This document shows positions 9,470 to 18,259 of a DNA stretch of 64,000 nucleotides, piece by piece. A program made the position numbers and the translations under genes. A model generated the notes under the pieces. It did no database searches and was not told where the DNA came from. It was given only the letters and a program-made list of their open reading frames with translations. This DNA is from Chitinibacter sp. FCG-7 (GTDB lineage Bacteria; Pseudomonadota; Gammaproteobacteria; Burkholderiales; Chitinibacteraceae). How positions within the stretch are numbered: position 1 is the first letter of the stretch; each line of letters begins with the position of its first letter. The stretch lies in contig NZ_CP157355.1 in assembly GCF_040047665.1 (NCBI RefSeq), forward strand, positions 496,001-560,000, in the 5' to 3' direction.

Positions 9470-10306
9470 TTATGCTTTTAGTTCACCAGATCCCAAAAGC
9501 AGCACTTTCCCCCGCATATGTAAATCAAGCTTAGTATCAATTTGTAAAAAAATAAGGGACAAGCGACTAATTAATTTTTCAATTGTATGACCTTGCTCGA
9601 TCTTGACGTTAAATGGCAAACGACCACCATTCGCGAGATAAGCGCTGGCCAGATTGAGTGCTGCACTGCCATCGCCAAAATTTTCATAAATGCTGAAATG
9701 ATCTGCCGTAAAACTTCGCATCAACACAATGTCTCCATCACGGTGCCAAATCACGGCTTGCGCGATTTGTTTTGGGGTATCGGCATATTCAGCCAGTAGT
9801 GCAGAATGCGGGCGGGCTTGAAGTACGGTCTGCCTAGATCGAACCTGAACCATTAATTGCTCTGAACCGGCATCGACAAATTGCACCGGGGCTAGAATCT
9901 CATGGCTTTCAATTCCCAGCGCATAAGCAATCTCAACCTGTCCACGGGAGGCCGGGCGGGTTCTCCCAGCCGTAGACTGCAAAGTGACACCATCGGCATC
10001 GACGAATAAGCTATAGCTGCCTGTTGCGCAGCTAAGTTGGGGCTGATTGCTGTCATCTAGTTCTCTGCAAACCAAGGCTGCTCCCAAGAGACCCTTAGCC
10101 GAAAATGGCAATTGAAACTGCGGATGAAAAAAACGCACCTCACCCGAAGTACGATTCAGAAAGGCCACCTCGCCACACATTTGGTAAGCCATCATTTGCA
10201 GTACCTGCTCATCAGGCCAGGCCACTACATCAAAAACGACCAAAGGGTCACCTGCACTCGCTTTCTCGGCAAAAACACTAGTCAAATAAAATGGATACGC
10301 GGCCAT
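9470..10306 (-). CDS. Divergent PhzF-family (phenazine biosynthesis-like) protein
   Basis: 278-aa protein with the two-lobed layout of PhzF-type isomerases. The N-terminal lobe carries GDPLVVFDVVAWPDEQVLQM and a CGEVAFL stretch in place of the usual catalytic-Glu segment. The C-terminal lobe has YENFGDGSAALNLASAYL, matching the family's ED-x-VTGSA region. Both signature regions are altered, so catalytic activity is uncertain. No phenazine genes are nearby. The upstream chemoreceptor gene is 68 bases away in the same direction, but a link is not implied. Confidence 0.6.
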   Translation of the reverse strand: MAAYPFYLTSVFAEKASAGDPLVVFDVVAWPDEQVLQMMAYQMCGEVAFLNRTSGEVRFFHPQFQLPFSAKGLLGAALVCRELDDSNQPQLSCATGSYSLFVDADGVTLQSTAGRTRPASRGQVEIAYALGIESHEILAPVQFVDAGSEQLMVQVRSRQTVLQARPHSALLAEYADTPKQIAQAVIWHRDGDIVLMRSFTADHFSIYENFGDGSAALNLASAYLANGGRLPFNVKIEQGHTIEKLISRLSLIFLQIDTKLDLHMRGKVLLLGSGELKA

Positions 10307-10360
10307 GAAGATTTCCGTCGAAAGTTTCTGCTTGAATCAGCGGCAGAGATCATGAGTTTT

Positions 10361-10369
10361 TGATAGAAT
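10361..10369 (+). promoter_or_regulatory. candidate extended -10 promoter of ppc
   Basis: TGATAGAAT forms an extended -10 element (TGn plus TAGAAT at 10364-10369) 44 bases before the ppc start. No good -35 is seen, as is usual for extended -10 promoters. Confidence 0.45.
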
Positions 10370-10412
10370 GCTCAAAATTTTTTTGTCTTGAATTTGCCGA
10401 AATTGGATTGCC

Positions 10413-13169
10413 ATGTCTGTGATCGAACCTATTGCTGAAAAGGATCTACCGCTCAAGCGTGATTTGGATCTGCTCGCCGCCTTGTTGTCTGACACTATTC
10501 GCGAACAGGCCGGTTCGGCCACCGCAGAGCAAATCGAATCGATTCGTGAGCTTGCTGTTCGCTACGTTCAGGCACATGACCCTGACGCTGGCAAAGCGCT
10601 AGCGCGTTCATTGTCCACTCTGGACATGCCCACCACGATGGCCTTGGTCAGAGCGTTCAGTTATTTCTCGCACTTGTCCAATATAGCAGAGGATTTGCAC
10701 CATAATCGCCGCCGCCGTGCCCACAAAATTGCGGGTTCAAAAGCGCAGCGTGGCAGCATTTCAGCCGTACTGGAAACATTGACTGATCGTAACGTCAAAC
10801 CATCCGAAATTCTGTCCATGCTGGCCGACACGCTGATTGCGCCGGTTATGACTGCGCACCCGACCGAAGTCAAACGCAAGACTATTCTGGAATGCCACCG
10901 CGCCTTGGCTGACTTGCTCACTCAGCGTGACCGCAGCCAGATGACGCCAGAAGAAATCGCCGCCAACAGGGAAGCGATGGAACGCGTGATGCTGACTTTG
11001 TGGCAAACCCGTGAAGTTCGTACCGTCAAATTGACTGTACAAGACGAAATCGAAAACGGTGCCACCTACTTCCGCAACACCTTCCTGCACGAAATTCCAC
11101 GTCTGTATCAGGATATGGAAGATCGTTTGTCAGAAATGACCGGTGAGCAGGTCAACCTGCCCAACTTCATTCAAGTCGGCAGCTGGATTGGTGGTGATCG
11201 CGACGGTAACCCATTTGTCACCGCTGACGTGATGCGTTATGCCGTATCACGCCAGGCAGGTGTAGCACTTGATTACTACTACCAACAATGTCTGAAGCTC
11301 GAAAGCGAGCTATCGATGTCAACACGGCTGGTGCAGGTTGATCAGGATTTGTCGGCTCTGGCCGCAACAGCAACTGATGACGTGGCACGCAAAACCGAAG
11401 AGCCTTATCGCCTGGCGGTGACCGCGATTGCATCGCGTATCTTTGCTACTGCGATTCAAATCGGCACCTTCCACCATCAGTTGCATGATGTCGCTCACGC
11501 ACAGCCTTACGAAAATGCCGATCAGCTTGGAGCCGATCTGGCCATTATTGCCCGTTCCTTGAAAGCCCATGGCGCAAGCAAACTGGCAGGCGGTCGTCTA
11601 CGTCGCCTGCAACGAGCCGTATCGGTTTTTGGCTTCTTCCTAGCTCCAATCGATATGCGCCAGTTTGCTGGCTTGCATGAAAAGATGATCAGCGAACTCT
11701 TCAACCGCGCAGGTCTGGAAGAGTATATGGCGCTGGATGAAAACAGCCGCCGCGTGGTTTTGCTGCGCGAGTTGGCGAGCCCGCGTCCGCTGATTTGCCC
11801 ACATGACGTTTCATACAGCCCGGATGTACAACAAGAGTTGGATATCCTGAAAGCGGCGGCAGAAATTCAGGCACGTTATGGCGAAGCCGTTTTGCCTAAC
11901 TATATTATTTCCAATTGTGCGTCAGTGTCCGACATGCTGGAAGTTGCCGTCCTACTGAACGACGTTGGTCTGGTTTCGCTGGCCCCCACCGTACGCAGCA
12001 AGGTCAACATCATTCCGCTGTTTGAAACCACGGGTGACTTGCGCGCCAGCGGCGAAATCATGACGGCGCTGTTTGCGATTCCACAATGGCGTCAATTGCT
12101 GTCGTGCCGTGGCGATGTGCAGGAAGTAATGCTCGGCTATTCGGATTCGAATAAAGACGGTGGCTACCTCACTTCCAACTGGGAATTGTATAAAGCCGAA
12201 TTGACGCTGGTTGATGTCTTCAATCAGGCGGGCATCAAACTACGTCTGTTCCACGGCCGTGGCGGCACGGTAGGCCGTGGCGGTGGCCCAGCTTACGATG
12301 CGATTCTGGCGCAACCAATTGGCTCGGTAAATGGCCAGATTCGGATTACCGAACAAGGCGAAGTGATCACAGCCAAGTATGCTGATCGTGAAGTGGGTCG
12401 TCGCAATCTGGAGATTCTGGTCGCTGCCACGCTGGACGCCAGCTTCCCGCTGCCATACGACGTTGACCCGACTGCACGCCGCGCTTTGATGGAGCGTCTA
12501 TCAAACGCCGCCTATCGCTTCTACCGCGATCTGGTTTACGCAACGCCTGATTTCATTACCTACTTCCTTGAAGCCACACCGATTAAGGAAATTCCGAATC
12601 TGAATATCGGCTCGCGTCCGTCTGCACGTAAAAACACCAGCAGTATTTCCGATTTGCGCGCGATTCCTTGGGTCTTCTCATGGTCGCAATGTCGCTTGAT
12701 GCTGCCAGGCTGGTACGGTTTTGGTGCTGCGATCAGCGAATATCTCGCCGAAGCGGGTGATGAAGGCCTGCAAACGCTGAATCATCTGTACAAAACTTGG
12801 CCATTCTTCCAGACTACCATCTCGAATATGGAAATGGTTTTGGCCAAGTCAGATATCGCGATTGCCGCTCGCTACTCGGAACTGGTGCAGGATCAGGACG
12901 TTGCTAAGCGTATCTTTGGTCGCATCAAGGATGAATGGCAGCGCTCGGTCGATGCTGTACTGGCCATTACCGGCCACGAAGAGTTGCTGGGCGATAACCC
13001 GATGCTGGCACGTAGCCTGGACAACCGTCTGCCTTACCTTGACCCGCTCAACCACCTGCAGGTTGAGTTACTCAAGCGCATCCGCGCTGGCGATGATAGT
13101 GAAGAATTGCGCCACGCCGTTCACCTCACCATCAATGGTGTGGCCGCCGGTTTGCGTAACAGCGGCTAA
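10413..13169 (+). CDS. ppc: Phosphoenolpyruvate carboxylase
   Basis: 918-aa PEP carboxylase, which carboxylates PEP with bicarbonate to oxaloacetate to refill the TCA cycle. The catalytic His region MTAHPTEVKRKT is at about residue 148; the glycine-rich FHGRGGTVGRGGG loop and LGYSDSNKDGGYLTSNW are both intact. The protein ends in the conserved INGVAAGLRNSG, with the C-terminal glycine that is part of the allosteric aspartate region in this family. Length and motifs are normal for proteobacteria. Confidence 0.98.
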   Translation: MSVIEPIAEKDLPLKRDLDLLAALLSDTIREQAGSATAEQIESIRELAVRYVQAHDPDAGKALARSLSTLDMPTTMALVRAFSYFSHLSNIAEDLHHNRRRRAHKIAGSKAQRGSISAVLETLTDRNVKPSEILSMLADTLIAPVMTAHPTEVKRKTILECHRALADLLTQRDRSQMTPEEIAANREAMERVMLTLWQTREVRTVKLTVQDEIENGATYFRNTFLHEIPRLYQDMEDRLSEMTGEQVNLPNFIQVGSWIGGDRDGNPFVTADVMRYAVSRQAGVALDYYYQQCLKLESELSMSTRLVQVDQDLSALAATATDDVARKTEEPYRLAVTAIASRIFATAIQIGTFHHQLHDVAHAQPYENADQLGADLAIIARSLKAHGASKLAGGRLRRLQRAVSVFGFFLAPIDMRQFAGLHEKMISELFNRAGLEEYMALDENSRRVVLLRELASPRPLICPHDVSYSPDVQQELDILKAAAEIQARYGEAVLPNYIISNCASVSDMLEVAVLLNDVGLVSLAPTVRSKVNIIPLFETTGDLRASGEIMTALFAIPQWRQLLSCRGDVQEVMLGYSDSNKDGGYLTSNWELYKAELTLVDVFNQAGIKLRLFHGRGGTVGRGGGPAYDAILAQPIGSVNGQIRITEQGEVITAKYADREVGRRNLEILVAATLDASFPLPYDVDPTARRALMERLSNAAYRFYRDLVYATPDFITYFLEATPIKEIPNLNIGSRPSARKNTSSISDLRAIPWVFSWSQCRLMLPGWYGFGAAISEYLAEAGDEGLQTLNHLYKTWPFFQTTISNMEMVLAKSDIAIAARYSELVQDQDVAKRIFGRIKDEWQRSVDAVLAITGHEELLGDNPMLARSLDNRLPYLDPLNHLQVELLKRIRAGDDSEELRHAVHLTINGVAAGLRNSG

Positions 13170-13228
13170 TCGCCCATCATTAGGCCACTATCTATCAACG
13201 CATAGTGCCAGTGAGTAAGGAGCCACCC

Positions 13229-13705
13229 ATGAGTCGATTGAAATCCACGATTTTATTCGGCCTTGCGGTGGCTTTTTTTATACTCAACGCTCACGCAGCC
13301 GTTCCCAGCCACTTTGGCGACAAAGTTGAAAACGCCCTAGCCTGCCGCAGCGAATGGTCGACCGATTATTGGCGCAGCTATTTCCGCCAATATTTGCAGC
13401 AACCCATCCGGACCTGGGGTGAAGCCGAATGGTTCGATGCCCAGAAAGCCGATCTGGCAGGCAATCAAACCGAAGAAGTGTTTGTGAACGTACCCGAGTC
13501 AGGTGCCCTCATGGTCGGCGCGCTGATTAAAAAACCACTGGCAGACGTCAAGAAAAACATTGAATCACGTATGGGGTTTGCCTTTGTGCAATTGGCGGGC
13601 CCCTATCCGCGGTGGCTATCCAAATTTGGCAGCGTCTTGGTCGAAGTGGGGCCACAAGAAACCAAATGGTACTGTGCCCGCTGGCACTTGGGCAATCGCC
13701 CTTAA
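13229..13705 (+). CDS. Hypothetical exported protein
   Basis: 158-aa protein with a clear signal peptide (residues 1-22, cleavage near NAHA-AVP), so probably periplasmic. The mature part has single Cys residues early (ALACRSEW) and late (WYCAR), possibly a disulfide. No family recognised. The start at 13229 is preferred over an upstream GTG because TAAGGAG precedes it at good spacing and the signal peptide starts there. It follows ppc by 59 bases with no obvious terminator and may be read from the ppc promoter. Confidence 0.7.
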   Translation: MSRLKSTILFGLAVAFFILNAHAAVPSHFGDKVENALACRSEWSTDYWRSYFRQYLQQPIRTWGEAEWFDAQKADLAGNQTEEVFVNVPESGALMVGALIKKPLADVKKNIESRMGFAFVQLAGPYPRWLSKFGSVLVEVGPQETKWYCARWHLGNRP

Positions 13706-13713
13706 AAATCAAC

Positions 13714-13766
13714 AGGGGTATGGCCATCAAATTCAATATTAATAAAACCCACAATACAATACCCCT
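13714..13766. repeat. GGGTAT-bounded inverted repeat, copy 2
   Basis: AGGGGTAT at 13714-13721 and ATACCCCT at 13759-13766 form an exact 8-bp inverted repeat starting 9 bases after the stop of the exported-protein gene. The interior is AT-rich. Same boundary motif as the copies at 4.9, 32.4, 52.1 and 60.7 kb. Confidence 0.65.
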
Positions 13767-13810
13767 ATCACGTATTTCCTCTTCAAAGTCGGCACCAGCT
13801 AGAGGATAAT

Positions 13811-13942
13811 ATGCAACTGCCTATCATCATCCACTCACCCGTCGCCAATGCCACAGATCCAGACCCATCACCCGCTCACCCAGCTCAACACCTTTGGTTT
13901 GCAAGCACACGCCGAGCACTTTGTGGCCATTACCACCATTGA
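13811..13942 (+). other. possible leader ORF overlapping the murB start
   Basis: A 43-codon reading frame starts at ATG 13811 directly behind AGAGGATAAT, a good ribosome-binding site, and runs out of frame through the murB start to a TGA at 13940-13942. murB's own ATG at 13848 has no Shine-Dalgarno. The short frame could couple translation into murB, or be chance. Its Pro/His/Ala-rich product resembles no known protein. Confidence 0.25.
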
Positions 13943-14867
13943 CCAGCTGCAGGCTTGCATTGCCGACGCTCAACTGCGAGCCTTGCCGTGGTATATTCTG
14001 GGTGGCGGATCAAATCTGGTCTTGCCTGAGCTGGTTCACGGGCTGGTGTTAAAAATGGATTTGCGCGGCAAAACCCTGCAGGCCGAAGATGATGCCGCTT
14101 GGTACGTTGCCGCGCAAGCGGGTGAAAACTGGCATGAATTTGTCCAGTGGACGCTGGCGCAAGGCTGGGGTGGGTTGGAGAATCTGTCGCTCATCCCCGG
14201 CACGGTGGGCGCATCGCCAGTGCAGAACATTGGCGCTTACGGCGTTGAGATCAAGGATTATTTTCACCAGCTGACCGCGATTCATTTGCACAGTGGCGAA
14301 ATCCGCCAGTTTGACCACGCAGATTGCCACTTTGCGTATCGCGATAGTATCTTCAAGCAGGCTGGCGGCAAGGATTGGTGCATTCTGGAAGTGGCTTTCC
14401 GCCTACCCAAAGCGCATCAAACCAAAACCAGCTATGGCGATATTGAAAACGAGCTAGCCACGCTTGGCCTCGCAGCCACCCTGCAGAATGTCGCGCAGGC
14501 GGTGATCAATGTGCGCCAGCGCAAATTGCCCGACCCAGCCCAAATCGGCAATGCGGGCAGTTACTTCAAAAACCCGATAATTACACTCGAACAAGCACAA
14601 GCACTCAAGGTGCAATATCCAGATCTGGTGATGTATACCATCGACGCCCAGCGCAGCAAGCTTGCGGCCGGCTGGCTGATTGAACAAGCGGGCTGGAAAG
14701 GTCGTCAACTCGGCCCGGTGGGTATGTTTTTCAAGCAGGCGCTGGTGATGGTCAATCATGGCGGAGCCCGCCAGCGTGATGTGAAACTGCTGGAGCAGAA
14801 AGTCCAACAGGCCGTACTCGAACAATTTGGCGTCGCCATTGAATCCGAGCCCATTTACTGGAATTAA
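13848..14867 (+). CDS. murB: UDP-N-acetylenolpyruvoylglucosamine reductase MurB
   Basis: 339-aa type I MurB, a cytosolic FAD enzyme that reduces UDP-GlcNAc-enolpyruvate to UDP-MurNAc in peptidoglycan synthesis. Seen: LNTFGLQAHAEHF, the FAD-binding ILGGGSNLVLPE, GLENLSLIPGTVGASPVQNI, the proton-donor Ser region NAGSYFKNP, and the C-terminal ESEPIYW with the catalytic Glu. There is no in-frame start further upstream, because a TAG lies in this frame at 13800. The N-terminus is complete compared with E. coli MurB. It lacks a visible ribosome-binding site; see the overlapping short frame. Confidence 0.95.
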   Translation: MPQIQTHHPLTQLNTFGLQAHAEHFVAITTIDQLQACIADAQLRALPWYILGGGSNLVLPELVHGLVLKMDLRGKTLQAEDDAAWYVAAQAGENWHEFVQWTLAQGWGGLENLSLIPGTVGASPVQNIGAYGVEIKDYFHQLTAIHLHSGEIRQFDHADCHFAYRDSIFKQAGGKDWCILEVAFRLPKAHQTKTSYGDIENELATLGLAATLQNVAQAVINVRQRKLPDPAQIGNAGSYFKNPIITLEQAQALKVQYPDLVMYTIDAQRSKLAAGWLIEQAGWKGRQLGPVGMFFKQALVMVNHGGARQRDVKLLEQKVQQAVLEQFGVAIESEPIYWN

Positions 14868-14987
14868 GGTCACTGGAACTAAGGCCGACACCGTGCATCA
14901 AACCGTCAGTCACCATGATTCGCTAAACAGCTGAAATCATTGTAATTTGATCACTGAACGCATTGAATATTCCGCCAGCGGAGGTGC

Positions 14988-15800
14988 ATGATGGTCATCA
15001 ATTCAAGCAACAATCTCAACACGCTGTCAGCGCAGCGCAACAACGCGACGCAGACAGCGCAAACCATCACCAGCCTCTCATCTGGCCAGCGCATTAATCG
15101 CGCGGCTGACGATGCGGCGGGCGCGGCGATTATCGAACGCTTTGCCGCACAAATCATCGGCAATAGTCAGGGCATTCGCAATCTGAACGATGCCGTTTCG
15201 CTCGCGCAAACCGCCGAAGGTGCCATTTCGTCAATTTCCGACAATACCCAACGGATTCGCGAACTGGCCGTTGCTGCGGGCAATAGCACCCTGTCAGCCA
15301 GTGACCGGCAAGCACTCCAAGCCGAAGCCGATCAACTCAGTCAGAGCAACACCGACATCGTCCGGAATACCGAATTTAACGGTCAGGCCATTTTGCAAGG
15401 TGGCGGTTTTTCATTTCAGGCCGGCGCTAACAGCAATCAGCAGCTCAACCTGAATACGAGCAATCTGGGCGGCAACAATGGCTTGAGCAGTACAGGACAA
15501 ATCAATCTGTCGAGCACTAGCGCGGCCAATGCCAACCTTGATGCACTTGATCAGGATTTACAGCGTATCAGCGCAGAACGCAGCAATCTGGGTGCTTTTC
15601 AATCCGGGCTGGAGAACAGCATCAGCAATTTGCGCAATACTGTAGAAAACCAGTCTGCATCGCGCAGCCGGATTGCCGACACTGATTTTGCCGCGCAAAG
15701 CGCGCAGCTGGTCCAAAACTCAATCCGTGGCCAAGCCGAGCTGGCCATGCAGGCGCAAGCCAATGCGTCTGGCAAACAGGTCTTGAGCTTGCTGCGATAA
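14988..15800 (+). CDS. Solitary divergent flagellin
   Basis: 270-aa flagellin-family protein. The N-terminal D0/D1 part includes SLSSGQRINRAADDAAGAAI and NTEFNGQAIL. A short variable middle (about 140-200) rich in Asn/Ser/Gly follows. The C-terminal helix has SRIADTDFAAQSAQLVQNSI and ends VLSLLR. It lacks the usual first residues (A-x-x-INTN) and has an unusual opening MMVINSSNNLNTLSAQRNN. GGAGG precedes the ATG. It stands alone between murB and ubiC, with no flagellar genes beside it and no sigma-28 promoter I can see. It could be a minor or alternative filament subunit. Confidence 0.85.
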   Translation: MMVINSSNNLNTLSAQRNNATQTAQTITSLSSGQRINRAADDAAGAAIIERFAAQIIGNSQGIRNLNDAVSLAQTAEGAISSISDNTQRIRELAVAAGNSTLSASDRQALQAEADQLSQSNTDIVRNTEFNGQAILQGGGFSFQAGANSNQQLNLNTSNLGGNNGLSSTGQINLSSTSAANANLDALDQDLQRISAERSNLGAFQSGLENSISNLRNTVENQSASRSRIADTDFAAQSAQLVQNSIRGQAELAMQAQANASGKQVLSLLR

Positions 15801-15803
15801 CCA

Positions 15804-15855
15804 TAGGGTATCTCCGTGTAAGCCTTATTTTATAGTGCTTTGATGGATATACCTA
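15804..15855. repeat. degenerate GGGTAT-type inverted repeat
   Basis: TAGGGTAT at 15804-15811 faces ATACCTA at 15849-15855 (one base missing from a perfect match). It lies just after the flagellin stop and resembles the GGGTAT...ATACCC elements elsewhere. Its presence supports starting ubiC downstream of it. Confidence 0.35.
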
Positions 15856-15962
15856 CCAACACCCTAGATCAGCCCTTTCGGCATTTTATTGCGGTCATTA
15901 CCAAGCAGAAGCGTCCAGCCTCTTGTGGCATAATCAAGCCCTTGCTCACTGATTTGCCTCGT

Positions 15963-16499
15963 ATGCATGACTTTGCATTTTGGCGCAGCACGCTAGCGCG
16001 CGCCCCCCGCCATTTACGCCCCTGGTTGAGCGAACGCGGCTCACTCACACGCCGCCTGATCAGCCACTTTCCGGATTTTTCACTGCGTGTGCTGCGCCAG
16101 GGTTTATATCCGGCGCATCAGGACGAAGGCCGGTTTTTCTCATCACCGGCACAATCGCTCGCCACGCGCGAGGTACTTTTGTGCTCAGCAGATCAGGCGC
16201 TGGTTTTCGCCCATAGCATCACCAGCCCAGACAGCCTGCGCCGCGGCTTTCATTTACTGGGCCGTACGGGCAGCAAGCCGCTGGGTGCACTGCTATTTGC
16301 CGATCCGACCATACGACGCTCGCGCTTGGCTTTTTGCCAAATTGACCGCCGTCATCCGCTATGGCAAAAAGCCGTGGCTGCTGCCGGGCCGCAAGCTGCC
16401 ATACTGTGGGCGCGCCGCTCGTTTTTTTATTCGGGCCAGGATCAGTTGCTGGTCACCGAAGTATTTTTAGCGCCATTCAATCGCAAGCCAACGCCATGA
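15963..16499 (+). CDS. ubiC: Chorismate--pyruvate lyase UbiC
   Basis: 178-aa chorismate lyase converting chorismate to 4-hydroxybenzoate plus pyruvate, the first step of ubiquinone ring synthesis. Seen: [12 protein letters not shown], the REVLLCS strand, FAHSITSP and the [15 protein letters not shown] stretch, all family landmarks. The frame is open from 15840, but starting there would add 41 residues unlike UbiC and overlap a repeat, so ATG 15963 is chosen. Its TGA overlaps the ubiA ATG (ATGA), which shows translational coupling. Confidence 0.88.
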   Translation: MHDFAFWRSTLARAPRHLRPWLSERGSLTRRLISHFPDFSLRVLRQGLYPAHQDEGRFFSSPAQSLATREVLLCSADQALVFAHSITSPDSLRRGFHLLGRTGSKPLGALLFADPTIRRSRLAFCQIDRRHPLWQKAVAAAGPQAAILWARRSFFYSGQDQLLVTEVFLAPFNRKPTP

Positions 16500-17359
16500 C
16501 CTACAAGCAACGACTCTCCGCTTATTACCGCCTGGCTCGGATGGATAAACCCATCGGCACTTTATTACTACTCTGGCCGACGCTGTGGGGATTATGGCTG
16601 GCTGCTCGGGGTGTGCCAGATTGGCAACTGGTCCTGATTTTTTGCCTAGGTACATTTCTGATGCGCTCGGCAGGGTGTGTGATCAACGACTGGGCTGATC
16701 GGAATTTCGATGGCCACGTTGAGCGCACCAAACTGCGCCCGCTGGCCTCTGGTGAGATCAGATCACGCGAAGCACTTTACCTAGCTGCTGCGTTGGCCAT
16801 TACCGCGCTATTGATCGCACTACCACTCAACGCCCTGACGCTGCTACTGACTCTGCCAGCAGCCTTTCTTGCTGCCTCCTACCCCTTCACCAAGCGTTTC
16901 CTGGCCATCCCCCAGGCCTATCTTGGGATTGCCTTTAGTTTTGGTATTCCGATGGCTTTTGCGGCACAAACCGGCACAGTGCCACTGATCGCGTGGGTAC
17001 TTATGCTAGCCAATCTGCTCTGGACCATTGCTTACGATACCGAGTACGCCATTGTTGATAAGCCCGATGATTTGAAAATCGGGATTAAAACATCGGCCAT
17101 TACTTTTGGCAGACACGATGTGCTGGCGGTCATGCTATGCCATACCGGATTTCTGCTATTGATGGGCTGGATCGGGATCGAGTCGGGAATGGGTTATGCT
17201 TACTATCTTGGGCTGGGTGCTTGCGCCCTGCTGGTGACGTCACAATATTCGCAAATTCGTCATCGGGACAGAGCCGCTTGCTTTGCCGCCTTTCTCAGCA
17301 ACAACCGGATCGGTGCACTGCTATTTCTAGCCATTCTGTGCGATTTCTGGCTACGTTAA
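16496..17359 (+). CDS. ubiA: 4-hydroxybenzoate octaprenyltransferase UbiA
   Basis: 287-aa integral membrane prenyltransferase that joins the polyprenyl tail to 4-hydroxybenzoate, the product of UbiC. Both Asp-rich Mg/diphosphate motifs are present: NDWADRNFD (about 65-75) and [13 protein letters not shown] (about 180-192). About eight hydrophobic helices are seen. The ATG overlaps the ubiC stop; reading further upstream would run into ubiC and is rejected. Confidence 0.95.
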   Translation: MTYKQRLSAYYRLARMDKPIGTLLLLWPTLWGLWLAARGVPDWQLVLIFCLGTFLMRSAGCVINDWADRNFDGHVERTKLRPLASGEIRSREALYLAAALAITALLIALPLNALTLLLTLPAAFLAASYPFTKRFLAIPQAYLGIAFSFGIPMAFAAQTGTVPLIAWVLMLANLLWTIAYDTEYAIVDKPDDLKIGIKTSAITFGRHDVLAVMLCHTGFLLLMGWIGIESGMGYAYYLGLGACALLVTSQYSQIRHRDRAACFAAFLSNNRIGALLFLAILCDFWLR

Positions 17360-17360
17360 G

Positions 17361-18203
17361 ATGTGCCCCAAAGCATTCAGCCTTGGCGAACAGAAGCAGA
17401 TTATCCAGCAGATCTCCGATCTGGAGTCCGGCCATGCACGCCAGTGGTATTGGCTGGAAATCGCTCAGGCACTACCAGCAGCCGAAAAAACCCGCCGCAC
17501 AAAAGCTATGGGTATATGTCTGAAGCTCTTTGGCATCAAGCTACTCAGCCCGATACTCCTTAAGCTTGATATCCGTGGCCTCTTGCTTTATCAGGCCAGC
17601 GCCAGATACATCACTGATTTCTTCCGGCAAAAAAGCAACGATGCCCTGCTGTTTACCGGCTGTATGCTGGCTCTTTTGCTTGGATTTCAACGCCTGCCGG
17701 CCAGCTTGCAATTTGCCACTTGGTGCCTGAGCCTAGGCGGCGCAGGCTGGCAAATCATCCGGGTATACCGACAAGCCAAACCCAGATCAGCCGATGAACA
17801 GATCGACCCGTTACCCGGCGCAGAATCAAGCTTGGGACTACCCAGCATTTTGCTGGCAGCCGGTGTAGCCAGCGGCCCAAGCCTTGCTTTGGTAAAAGGG
17901 ATAAAACACGATCCAGAGACATTTATCGGCCCCTTACTGCAAGCCCTGCCCAGTCTGGCGCCCGAGCACGAAGCCAGCCTGCCGCATCAATGCATGCTGG
18001 CCAGCACATCTTGGCTGCTACTGGGAGTGAGCAATAGCTATTTGCTGGGCTTAGGGAATAATTATTGGGGGACCGCTGCGACTTTTCTGTGGCTGGCGCT
18101 GCTGGCAATTGGCTTGCATAGAAAACAACGGGCGGCTTGGATATTGTTGATCACGGCATGGGCAGGCTGCTTCGCTTTGGCCAGCCTGGCGCATTATTTG
18201 TGA
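17361..18203 (+). CDS. Hypothetical membrane protein downstream of ubiA
   Basis: 280 aa, family not recognised. The N-terminal 80 residues are soluble and amphipathic (FSLGEQKQIIQQISDLE). Hydrophobic segments follow at about 93-108 and 112-128, then a hydrophilic loop (about 135-155) and further helices near 157-175, 215-235, 240-255 and 260-278. Only one base separates it from the ubiA stop, so it is in the ubiC-ubiA operon. A link to ubiquinone synthesis is suggested by position only. Confidence 0.65.
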   Translation: MCPKAFSLGEQKQIIQQISDLESGHARQWYWLEIAQALPAAEKTRRTKAMGICLKLFGIKLLSPILLKLDIRGLLLYQASARYITDFFRQKSNDALLFTGCMLALLLGFQRLPASLQFATWCLSLGGAGWQIIRVYRQAKPRSADEQIDPLPGAESSLGLPSILLAAGVASGPSLALVKGIKHDPETFIGPLLQALPSLAPEHEASLPHQCMLASTSWLLLGVSNSYLLGLGNNYWGTAATFLWLALLAIGLHRKQRAAWILLITAWAGCFALASLAHYL

Positions 18204-18259
18204 TGATTTGTGTTTGTGATGATTTGTGCAGAAGCGGCGATCACGCAGCCCAAGCTGCG

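Noticed and set aside
13811-13848. Frameshift at the murB N-terminus
   Set aside because: MurB is complete from ATG 13848 when compared with the family, so a frameshift is not needed; kept only as a possible leader frame.
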